A DNA stretch of 10,682 nt from the NCBI GenBank assembly GCA_905372605.1, contig CAJPPQ010000033.1, forward strand, positions 1 through 10,682, given 5' to 3'. The notes beneath the pieces are model-generated. The model saw only the letters and a program-made list of their open reading frames with translations. It had not been told where the DNA came from and did not search any database. Position 1 is the stretch's first letter; every line of letters starts with the position of its first letter. This document shows positions 1 to 7,800 of this stretch, piece by piece. Made by a program: the position numbers and the translations under genes. The stretch comes from Porphyromonadaceae bacterium. Lineage in GTDB: Bacteria > Bacteroidota > Bacteroidia > Bacteroidales > Paludibacteraceae.

Positions 1-50
1 GTTATTTTCTTCAGAGGTGTCTCTCTTGCTATTTGAATATCAGATTTCAT
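1..50 (-). CDS. fhs: Formate-tetrahydrofolate ligase, N-terminal fragment (partial, leaves window)
   Basis: The minus strand reads ATG at 50-48 and stays open for 16 codons to the left edge, giving MKSDIQIARETPLKKI. This resembles the characteristic start of formate-tetrahydrofolate ligase (MK-S/T-DIxIAxxxxxxxI), the cytosolic enzyme that joins formate to tetrahydrofolate using ATP to give 10-formyl-THF for one-carbon metabolism. Only about 3% of a protein of roughly 555 residues is visible, so no catalytic or ATP-binding motif can be checked and the call rests on N-terminal resemblance recalled from the family. The start is supported by a candidate promoter -7 box about 40 bases upstream and by an A/T-rich leader with no Shine-Dalgarno, which is normal for this phylum. 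It is transcribed away from the adhesin-like array and is probably an unrelated housekeeping neighbour marking the array's left boundary. Confidence 0.6.
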   Translation of the reverse strand, partial: MKSDIQIARETPLKKI

Positions 51-91
51 TTTAATTTAATATGTTTTTTAGTATTGATTATTATCGGTGG

Positions 92-99
92 CAAAAGTA
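92..99 (-). promoter_or_regulatory. Candidate Bacteroidota -7 box for the leftward gene
   Basis: The minus strand reads TACTTTTG here, an exact match to the Bacteroidota TAnnTTTG -7 consensus. It lies about 41 bases upstream of the leftward start codon at 50, giving an inferred 5' leader of roughly 35 bases. No TTTG-like -33 box is visible 19-21 bases further upstream; the sequence there is plain A/T-rich DNA. Confidence 0.45.
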
Positions 100-120
100 A
101 TAAATAATATTTATATTAAT

Positions 121-286
121 GGTGATGTGATATTACAGTTAGTTTTTCGTGTGTAAAAAGAATTGAAACGTATAGTTGCGGTATAGTAATTTTATCGAGA
201 AAAACTATAATATTTATCTATTAAATCGTCAATAAAAAATCACTACTTATGAGTATTGCTTGCGGTATTGCTATGCACTACTTTTG
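121..286 (+). promoter_or_regulatory. Conserved upstream control block of gene 1
   Basis: From GGTGATG at 121 to the -7 box at 286 this stretch aligns, with scattered substitutions and small indels, to 4608-4774 upstream of gene 2 and to its exact copy 9118-9284 upstream of gene 3. The best conserved core includes TAGTAATTTTATCGAG, a run of A and CTATAATATTTATC. It contains a 7-bp inverted repeat, TATAGTT at 171-177 and AACTATA at 203-209, kept in all copies although the spacer differs by one base (25 versus 26). A shared regulatory region is the simple reading; a regulator binding site is inference. The remaining intergenic sequence at 51-120 is A/T-rich and shows only the leftward promoter. 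Confidence 0.5.
255..286 (+). promoter_or_regulatory. Promoter of gene 1 (Bacteroidota -33/-7)
   Basis: The -7 box TACTTTTG (279-286) matches TAnnTTTG exactly, and ATTG (255-258) sits 20 bases upstream as a fair -33 box. The same pair with the same spacing occurs upstream of genes 2 and 3. Transcription would begin near 291-294, giving a leader of about 37 bases to the ATG at 330. This position rules against translation from the in-frame ATG at 249, which is upstream of the promoter. Confidence 0.65.
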
Positions 287-329
287 CAAAATTTTGTTGA
301 GACCAACAATTAAAATAAAATATATTAAT

Positions 330-3300
330 ATGAAAAAAACATTATTCAGTTTATTTTTTGTGCTTGGGGCTTTGGGGCTTCTGCAGGCACAAACTTATCA
401 CTATGTAGGTAACTATCAAAATCCGTCTGAGAACAGTTTGTACAATGGATTTGACAACAAAAACGCTCCTACATTGTGGACATACAACAATTCGGCTTCG
501 CAGCTGGTATATCCTGCCTCCGACCTTTATCCGCTCATAGGCAAGTTGATTACTTCGGTCAAGTTTAAGTTTTATAACAAGAATTGGCGCTCTAATGATG
601 AATATTCGAGTAAAGTAAAAATCTATATCACCGAAGTCGGCCAGGAGAAGTTGAAATACGATTCTGTAAGTCTCAATGCTTCTGTCTGGTACGATGTCGA
701 CCTTACTTCGCCGCAAGCGACCATAACTTACACAGTGACACCTTCAGATTTTATTTCTGACGACGAAGAGATGGAGTTCGACTTTTCGTCGAATCCATAT
801 CTATACAACGGAGGGAATCTACTGATAACAGTTGTCGATTCGTCGTCTGCGGTTGCAGGAGGAGGTAAGGTGAAAAATTATTATTACCGTCCGCTACACG
901 GAAAACAATGTGTGGCCGTATGGGGAAGCAATAATCAACAGTTTTCGGACATATATACTGCCGGTTCCAAAATCTTAAACACGGACTCAGGTCAGACAAG
1001 CCATATCGACAACTACCTCCCGATAGCTGCTTTCGGTTATCGAAATAGTGTAAATCCCAACTGTCCGACGCCTTCGTCGCTTAGGGCTATCAATACCACA
1101 CTCAATTCGGTAAAGATAGCTTGGACGGCAGGCGGCTCCGAAACGGAATGGGCTGTACAATACCACAAAGCCTCTGCGACCTCTTGGACTAACCTATCAC
1201 CTAACGTTACCGCTACACCAGAAGCTACTATCTCAGGACTCGAAGCGAGTACGCAATATGTTTTTAGGGTCAAAGCCGTTTGCAGCGCTATCGAGCAGAG
1301 CACTTTCAGCACTGTCTTGGTGCATAAGACTCTTTGTGCTTCAGTTGCGGCTGTGTCGGAAAACTTTGAAAGTACGCCTGTGGAATCTATTCCCGACTGT
1401 TGGACAAGGATTATCGGCGGTAGTATAACTACGTTTCCTTCAGTGATGGCAAATAAAACAGACAAAGGAGTACCATCGAACGCAATGGTATTTACCCATA
1501 AGCGCCTTCAGTATCTTATACTTCCTGCAATGAATGTACCACTGAGTACCTTGCAACTCAAATTCAAACTAAACAGAGAGGCTGTGGAAAGCGGTGTATT
1601 CAAGGTCGGCTATATGTCTGACCCGAACGATACGTCGACGTTTGTTGCGGTAGCCTCTTTCGACGACAGCAAGTATAAGGAAATGTTGCCTAAGCAGGTG
1701 TTTTTTACCGGCGTTGCCGACAATAGCGGAGCAAACCGTTATATTGCTTTTCGTTGTGGAAATAATCCTGAGATAACAAGTGGTTACGACTACTACTATT
1801 GGGTCGACGACTTAGAGGTATCGCCTGCTCCTACCTGTATGCCGACGACCAATCTCAAAGTGTCGAATATCAAACCCAACGCTGCCGATATATCGTTCAA
1901 ACACGAGTCTTCGGCTAATACTTGGCAGTATGTCTATACCGATGACCCGTCGGTAAATCCCGATACACTTACACCTACTACCGTTACTTCCGATAGCGTT
2001 ACAGTATCGGGGCTGACTCCCAATACCGAATATCGCCTTTGGGTAAGAACTAAGTGTAGCTCGACCGACTCGAGCGAGTGGAGTCTGGAGCCTGTAACGT
2101 TCCGTACCATTTGCCAAAATATAACATCTGTTCCTTTGCAGGAAGATTTCTCATTGCCCCAGGCATACAACGGCAATCTGCCGAGCTGCTGGACTAAGGT
2201 GTTGTCGTACCAAGGCCAAAAACTATATCCCGAAGTAGTAAACGGTAAGTTGGTATTTGAAACAAATAATTGGGTTTTGAATAAAGACCAAAACCTCGTT
2301 GTTACGCCTAAGTTCGATATGCCTCTCAATACGCTTGGAATATCGTTTACTCTTGCTCTTACGGATTCCCATAGTGCTCCCTTTATAGTAGGAGTGATGT
2401 CTGACCCGTCTGATACCTCTACGTTTATTACTATGGGAAATGTATTACCTCCTGATGGACTTGATCGTATTTACGACGTATCGTTTGCAGCTGCTCCGGC
2501 TACTCATCGGTATATAGCATTCCGCCTGAAACCCAATACGACAGGCTCTTCGGGCTACGAGATGGACGACGTGGACATTCACGTACTTTCGTCTTGTGCA
2601 AGACCGACAAATATAAAAGCAATTGTTCTTACTTCAGACTCGGTAACTGTTTCGTGGACAGCAGGTGGGTCGGAAACACTTTGGACTATCCAATACAGAC
2701 CTGATACGTCAACGGAATGGATAGTATTGGATAGTATATCGACCAATCCATATACTATCAAAGGTTTATCGGCTACGACTAAGTATCAAATAAGAGTCAA
2801 AGCACTATGTAGCGATAGTTCTTCTGAAAGCACTTTCTCGTTGATATCGAAGTTTCTGACTCCATGTGTGGCTGAAATATTGCCTTTTTACGAAAACTTT
2901 ACCGGGCTCTCTGATAGGAAATTTCCGCGTAACAAATGTTGGAGTATATGTTATATGGATATTGATTTGGCATTTGCAGGCTACTCATTGTCGAATAACA
3001 ATACAAGAGACTGGTGGTATAGCGATAATACTTACGGTATGAACTCGGGAGGTAAGGCAAGAACATCGATATGGGGTTATAACGTTCGTGGATGGTTGGT
3101 AACGCCACCGATACTGTTGGAAAGGAATAGCTTCTTGGATTTCGATGTTTCATTTACAAGTTATAGAAGTCCTAATCGTGCCACAGGCACCAGAGCCGAC
3201 GATAAGTTTATTGTAATAGTCTCTGATAATGGAGGCGCTACTTGGGAAAGAAAGAATGCTACTATTTGGAGTAATGACAGTACAGGAGATTATGTGCTGA

Positions 3301-4535
3301 ACGATATTACCAATGGAGTAAATCATTTCCAGATAGACCTATCGAAATATTCGGGAGTAGTAAAGATAGCCTTCTATGTAGAATCTACGGTAGCCGACAA
3401 TGGAAATAACGACCTTTATCTCGATAATATTGAAGTAAAAAGTATAGTAAACGACCCGCCGACAGTAGTAACACTGCCTGCCGATAGCATTGCCCATAAT
3501 ACCGCTACACTGCATAAAAAGGTAACGGAGGGTAGCTATCTTATCGACGAAGAGGGCTTTTTCTACAAAGCCGATACCACAAGTGCTCTGTGGAGACAAG
3601 TGACCGATAGCGTACTTACAGGGCTATCGCCACACACTACTTATCTATACTATGCATTTGCCCAAGTCAAAGACTCGGTTTACCGAGGAGCCACCCTAAG
3701 CTTCACCACTACGGGTAATCCGGTAGTACACCCGACGGTTACTACCGAGGCAGCTACCGATATTACTCAGACGGGAGCTACTCTACATAAGACAATAACC
3801 TCCGACCCATCGGAGCCCGTAACAGAGCAAGGATGGAAGTGGCGTAAGGCTACTGAAAGCACTTGGCTTGTAGTGTTAGGTAATGGCGAGCTCTCCGCTT
3901 TGGAGCAAAATACCAAGTACGAGTTCTACGCATACGCTAAAACAGGTCTTAACGCCGACGGCTACAATGGCGCTACTCTGACCTTCACCACTCTTGCTCA
4001 CACGCCACCGACGGTGACTACATTAGACGCAACGGCTATCGGTGTGTATGCCGCTACGCTGCGTAAGACCGTTACTGCCGGCACCGAGCCTATTGTAGAG
4101 CAGGGCTGGAAGTACAAGAAAGTTGGCGAGGTGGTATGGACACAGACTACCGACGGTAACCTGAGCGGTCTGGGTCAGAATACCGAGTACGAATTCTACG
4201 CGTACGCCGTAACGAATACTTACCCGATGACTAAGGGCGAAACGTTGCGGTTCACGACGCTCTCGGCTTCTGACGTAGACAGAGCCGATTACCGAGTGGT
4301 CGTTTACCCGAACCCTGCCGACGACTTCGTTACTATTGCTCTCGATGGTAGTACCGACGGAGCCGACGTACAGATATCTGATATGCTCGGTAGATTAGTG
4401 GGTTGTTATCGCATAGCAGCGGGCGAAAGCAGCATCTCGTTCGATGTCTCTTCGCTTGCCGCGGGCAACTACTTAGTTCGTATCGTTTCGGGCGATAGGG
4501 TCGTAATAGAGAAGTTGATAATTGAGCAAAAATAG
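330..4535 (+). CDS. Giant FN3/choice-of-anchor-J-like surface protein 1 with T9SS sorting domain
   Basis: A predicted 1401-residue secreted, probably surface-attached protein. Residues 1-20 are a Sec signal peptide ending LLQA, with Gln21 as mature N-terminus, as is usual for Bacteroidota signal peptidase I substrates. Residues 21-240 form a beta-rich N-terminal domain (YNGGNLLITV motif). Three pairs follow: FN3 (about 245-335, 503-594, 756-844), each followed by a MAM/choice-of-anchor-J-like domain (about 336-500, 595-754, 846-1037). Cysteines recur at 245/318, 503/576 and 756/827 in the FN3s and 336/357, 595/620 and 846/870 in the J domains, suggesting disulfides. Three further FN3-like repeats cover 1043-1311. 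Residues 1321-1401 are a type A sorting domain (VYPNPADDF, DMLGRLV, terminal KLIIEQK) for T9SS export and cleavage. The start at 330 is chosen because the longer frame from 249 begins upstream of the promoter and delays the signal peptide. Adhesion is inferred; no catalytic motif is seen. Confidence 0.9.
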   Translation: MKKTLFSLFFVLGALGLLQAQTYHYVGNYQNPSENSLYNGFDNKNAPTLWTYNNSASQLVYPASDLYPLIGKLITSVKFKFYNKNWRSNDEYSSKVKIYITEVGQEKLKYDSVSLNASVWYDVDLTSPQATITYTVTPSDFISDDEEMEFDFSSNPYLYNGGNLLITVVDSSSAVAGGGKVKNYYYRPLHGKQCVAVWGSNNQQFSDIYTAGSKILNTDSGQTSHIDNYLPIAAFGYRNSVNPNCPTPSSLRAINTTLNSVKIAWTAGGSETEWAVQYHKASATSWTNLSPNVTATPEATISGLEASTQYVFRVKAVCSAIEQSTFSTVLVHKTLCASVAAVSENFESTPVESIPDCWTRIIGGSITTFPSVMANKTDKGVPSNAMVFTHKRLQYLILPAMNVPLSTLQLKFKLNREAVESGVFKVGYMSDPNDTSTFVAVASFDDSKYKEMLPKQVFFTGVADNSGANRYIAFRCGNNPEITSGYDYYYWVDDLEVSPAPTCMPTTNLKVSNIKPNAADISFKHESSANTWQYVYTDDPSVNPDTLTPTTVTSDSVTVSGLTPNTEYRLWVRTKCSSTDSSEWSLEPVTFRTICQNITSVPLQEDFSLPQAYNGNLPSCWTKVLSYQGQKLYPEVVNGKLVFETNNWVLNKDQNLVVTPKFDMPLNTLGISFTLALTDSHSAPFIVGVMSDPSDTSTFITMGNVLPPDGLDRIYDVSFAAAPATHRYIAFRLKPNTTGSSGYEMDDVDIHVLSSCARPTNIKAIVLTSDSVTVSWTAGGSETLWTIQYRPDTSTEWIVLDSISTNPYTIKGLSATTKYQIRVKALCSDSSSESTFSLISKFLTPCVAEILPFYENFTGLSDRKFPRNKCWSICYMDIDLAFAGYSLSNNNTRDWWYSDNTYGMNSGGKARTSIWGYNVRGWLVTPPILLERNSFLDFDVSFTSYRSPNRATGTRADDKFIVIVSDNGGATWERKNATIWSNDSTGDYVLNDITNGVNHFQIDLSKYSGVVKIAFYVESTVADNGNNDLYLDNIEVKSIVNDPPTVVTLPADSIAHNTATLHKKVTEGSYLIDEEGFFYKADTTSALWRQVTDSVLTGLSPHTTYLYYAFAQVKDSVYRGATLSFTTTGNPVVHPTVTTEAATDITQTGATLHKTITSDPSEPVTEQGWKWRKATESTWLVVLGNGELSALEQNTKYEFYAYAKTGLNADGYNGATLTFTTLAHTPPTVTTLDATAIGVYAATLRKTVTAGTEPIVEQGWKYKKVGEVVWTQTTDGNLSGLGQNTEYEFYAYAVTNTYPMTKGETLRFTTLSASDVDRADYRVVVYPNPADDFVTIALDGSTDGADVQISDMLGRLVGCYRIAAGESSISFDVSSLAAGNYLVRIVSGDRVVIEKLIIEQK
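1062..3440 (+). repeat. Three tandem FN3 + J-like domain pairs in gene 1
   Basis: The coding sequence repeats a module of about 250-280 residues three times (aa 245-502, 503-755, 756-1037). Each module opens with Cys, carries an FN3 domain, a second Cys about 71-73 residues later, a Cys at the start of the J-like domain and a fourth in a CW motif. Modules 1 and 2 share MSDP-x-DTSTF in the J part; module 3 has instead DDKF-IVIVS-DNGGATW and LSKYSGVVKIAFY, so it belongs to a different J subtype. The repetition is seen at protein level; nucleotide identity between modules is low. Confidence 0.75.
3456..4262 (+). repeat. Three C-terminal FN3-like repeats in gene 1
   Basis: Residues 1043-1129, 1134-1224 and 1226-1311 each start with (P/H)PTV-T, contain AT-L-(H/R)K, an EEGF or EQGW motif, a LSxL-x-(Q/P)NT or LSPHT turn and end in TLxFTT. 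Repeats 2 and 3 are closest (EQGWK, YEFYAYA). They probably form a stalk between the binding-type modules and the sorting domain. This segment lies almost wholly in the exact repeat shared with gene 2. Confidence 0.7.
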
Positions 4536-4543
4536 AATGATCG

Positions 4544-4590
4544 AAAGTGGAGTTGTCTGCCGTTGCAGGCGACTCCACTTTTATTTTTAT
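4544..4590 (+). terminator. Rho-independent terminator of gene 1
   Basis: Arms 4544-4560 (AAAGTGGAGTTGTCTGC) and 4565-4581 (GCAGGCGACTCCACTTT) form a 17-bp stem with a CGTT loop. Two G-U wobbles are the only deviations. A T-rich tail follows (TTTATTTTTAT). It begins 8 bases after the stop codon and separates gene 1 from gene 2 transcriptionally. Confidence 0.92.
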
Positions 4591-4607
4591 CTTGAACTTA
4601 TATCGGT

Positions 4608-4774
4608 GGTGATGATTTGTCGTTAGTTTTTTATGTGTAAAAAATAGAACCGAGAAGTATAGTTGTGACATAGTAATTTTATCGAGGAAAAACTATAATA
4701 TTTATCTGTTAAATCGGCAATAAAAAATCACTACTTATGAGTATTGCCTGCGGTATTGTCAGGCACTACTTTTG
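4608..4774 (+). promoter_or_regulatory. Conserved upstream control block of gene 2
   Basis: This is the homologue of 121-286. It keeps the inverted repeat TATAGTT (4658-4664) / AACTATA (4691-4697) with a 26-base spacer. With the terminator at 4544-4590 it fills most of the 283-base gap between genes 1 and 2; no small gene or RNA gene is evident. Confidence 0.5.
4743..4774 (+). promoter_or_regulatory. Promoter of gene 2 (Bacteroidota -33/-7)
   Basis: ATTG (4743-4746), a 20-base spacer and TACTTTTG (4767-4774) reproduce the gene 1 promoter. The spacer holds a perfect 6-bp inverted repeat, TGCCTG (4745-4750) and CAGGCA (4760-4765), which in gene 1 is reduced to TGC/GCA. The inferred transcript start is near 4780, about 39 bases before the ATG. 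Confidence 0.65.
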
Positions 4775-4818
4775 CGGAGTTTTTTTACCAATAAATTAAA
4801 AACAATAGATTCATAAAA

Positions 4819-7800
4819 ATGAGAAGAATAATATTTTGTTTGTTTTTTGTGCTTGGGGCTTTGGGGCTTCTGCGAGCACAAAATTATCACTACGTAGGCA
4901 ACTATCAAAATCCGCCTTCGAGTAATAGGTACGATGGATTTAATACTCAGAATGCCCCTACATTGTGGGTTTACAACAATTCTGCTTCGCAGCTGGTATA
5001 TCCTGCCTCTGACCTGCAGCCACTCGTAGGCAAATTGATTACTTCGGTCAAATTTAAGTTTTTCAACGAAAGTTGGTATTATACCGAAGACTATTCGAGC
5101 AAGATCAGAGTCTATATCACTGAAGTGGCTCAAGAAAAATTGAAGTTCGATACTGCGGGCGTTGGTACTTATGTCTGGTACGATGTCGATTTGAACTCGC
5201 CACAAGCAACCGTAAATTACACAGCTAATCTTTTCGATGATATGGTAAATGACCAAGAGTTGGTACTCGACTTCTCGTCGAATCCATATCTATATAATGG
5301 CGGCAACCTTCTGATAACGATTACCGACTCGGCTGGCGTTAATGCAGAGGGAGCAGTAGTAGCATATTATTATTATAAGCCGTCGCATAGAAAAAAATGT
5401 GTGGCAGTGTGGGGAAGCGATTCTCGTCAGTTTTCGGATGTATACACTGCCGGCGGACGTATTTTGAACAATGGAGTCGGTCTGGGTTACACGACTGCTA
5501 TCGACAACGACCTTCCGGTAGCTGCTTTCGGTTATCGTGAAAATGTAAACCCCAACTGTCCGACGCCTTCGTCGCTTAGGACTATCAATACCACACACAA
5601 TTCGGTAAAGATAGCTTGGACGGCAGGCGGTTCCGAAACGGAATGGGCTGTACAGTACCACAAAGCCTCCGAGACTGCTTGGACTACATTCTCGCCTAAC
5701 GTTACCGCTACACCTGAAGCCACCATCGCAGGGCTCGAAGCAGGTACACAATATATTTTTAGGGTCAAAGCCATTTGCAGCGCTATCGAGCAGAGCACTT
5801 TCAGTACTGTCTTGGTGCATAGGACTCTTTGTACACCTGTTGCTACCATATCGGAAAACTTCGAGAATACACCTGTGGAATCTATTCCCGACTGCTGGAC
5901 AAAGATATTAGGCAGTAGTATAACTAAGTTTCCTTCGGTGGTGGCAAAGAATGCAAACGCCGGAGTACCGTCGAAAGCAATGGCGTTTACTCACAAGCGA
6001 CTTCAGTATCTTATCCTACCTGCGATGAATGTACCATTGAGTACCTTGCAACTCAAATTCAAACTAAACAGAGAGGCTAATATATGTGGAGTCTTCGAGG
6101 TCGGCTATATGTCGGATCCGAACGATACGTCGACGTTTGTTGCGGTAGCCTCTTTCGACGACAGCAAGTATAAGGAAATGTTGCCTAAGCAGGTGTATTT
6201 TGTCGGTGTTGCCGACAATAGCGGAGCAAACCGTTATATTGCTTTCCGTTGTGGCAATAGCCCTGAGATAGGTGGTTACGACTACTACTATTGGGTCGAC
6301 GACGTAGAGGTATCGCCTGCTCCTACCTGTATACCGACGACCAATCTCAAAGTGTCGAATATCAAACCAGACTCTGCCGATATATCGTTCAAACACGAGG
6401 CTTCGGCTAATACTTGGCAGTATGTCTATACCGACAACCCGTCGGTAAGTCCCGATACACTTACACCTACTACCATTACTTCCGATAGCATTACCGTATC
6501 GGGACTGACTCCAGACACCGAATATCGATTCTGGGTGAGGACTAAGTGTAGTCCGACCGAGTTGAGCGATTGGAATCTGGTGCCCTTAACGTTCCGTACC
6601 GATTGCCGACATATAACGACTATTCCTTTGCTGGAGGACTTCTCTTCGTCCCAGGCACACAACGGCAATCTGCCGAGTTGCTGGACGAAAGTATTATCAT
6701 TCAAAGGAGGATGGCCTCAAAAATTATACCCCGAAGTAGTAAACGGTAAGTTGGCATTCAAAGCCAATAATTCGTACTTCGATAAAAAACAAAACCTCGT
6801 TGTTATGCCTAAGTTCGAAGTGGCTCTCGATACTCTCGAAGTATCGTTCACTCTGACTCGTACGGACAAAAAGAGTGCTCCCTTTATCGTCGGAGTGATG
6901 TCCGACCCATCGGATTCCGCTACTTTCGTCGCTATGGATAATATTGCTTCCACAGACAACCTACCGCATACGTACGACGTATCGCTTGCGGCTGCTCCGT
7001 CTACTCATAGGTATATAGCATTCCGTCTGATACCCGACACGACAGGCTCTTCGGGTTACGAGATGGACGACTTGGACATCCACCGCTTGCCTGCCTGCCG
7101 CAGACCGATAAGGCTCTCCGTAGAGGAAGCTACTATTTCGACCGATTCGGCAGTAGTATCGTGGAATGCGGGCGGCACCGAGACACGCTGGACATTGGAA
7201 TACAAAACAAGAGCTGACGGCGAGTGGACAACAATCGACAGCATATCGACCACACGCTATACGTTGAAGCATTTGAAAGCATCTACTCAGTATCTGGTAC
7301 GAGTGAAGTCGCTCTGTACGGCAATATCGTCGGAGAGTGCCTTTACAAGCGAGTCGATTTTCTACACTCTGTGCGGTGCTACCGCATTGCCTTGGATGGA
7401 AGACTTCTCACAGGCTACCGCCACGATGTTCCCGCCGAGATGCTGGGCTCGGTACGACCAGAAAGCGTCCGACGTATTCGGTGGTGCCGAATTGAAAAAT
7501 GTAACAACGTCATCTTACTTATCGGGAATATGGAAATACGACAATAGTACATACGGAATGAACACAGGCAGCAAAGCCAAGATAAACATATTCGGCAGCA
7601 GCACCTATGGATGGTTGGTAACACCATCGATACGATTGGAGGCAAATAGTGTTCTCGAATTCGATTTGTCGTTTACCAAACATAATAGCTCCGATAAGGC
7701 AGCCGGCAACAGAGACGACGATAAGTTTATGGTGATAGTCTCTACCGACGACGGTACGACGTGGGCAAGAGCCAACGCTACCGTATGGAGCAACGACAGT

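Larger units (their letters stand above)
3504..6172 (+). repeat. Exact long direct repeat, copy A (at least 2669 bp)
   Basis: Every base I compared here recurs 4510 bp downstream at 8014-10682. The left limit is set by the last mismatch, a silent C/T difference in a Thr codon at 3503/8013; the right limit is only the window edge. The repeat spans the last 343 codons of gene 1, its terminator, the whole intergenic region and the first 451 codons of gene 2. Silent and non-coding positions match too, so protein-level selection does not explain it. Confidence 0.95.

Noticed and set aside
171..209. Invertible promoter element flanked by TATAGTT/AACTATA arms
   Set aside because: The 7-bp arms and 25-26 bp spacer are too short for known phase-variable inverters, the spacer has the same orientation in all copies, and the likely promoter lies outside it.
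249..329. A longer start for gene 1 at the ATG at 249, adding 27 residues
   Set aside because: The extension covers the promoter itself, would bury the signal peptide behind a polar stretch, and in gene 2 the equivalent frame (ATG at 4737) stops at 4799 before the real start.
4737..4799. Short conserved peptide frame MSIACGI-x-x-HYFC upstream of genes 1, 2 and 3 as a leader peptide
   Set aside because: The frame overlaps the -33 and -7 boxes, so it would not be in the transcript; its conservation is explained by promoter DNA, and in gene 1 it has no stop.
4759..5820. Long antisense open frames (for example 4759-5256 and 5290-5820, repeated at 9269-9766 and 9800-10330)
   Set aside because: They lie opposite the well-supported adhesin-like genes, have Cys/Arg/Ser-rich compositions without domain motifs, and occur twice only because the DNA is duplicated.
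7224..7547. Overlapping plus-strand frame of 107 codons inside gene 2
   Set aside because: It is out of frame within the third FN3/J module, has no promoter or homologous frame in gene 1, and shows no recognisable motif.
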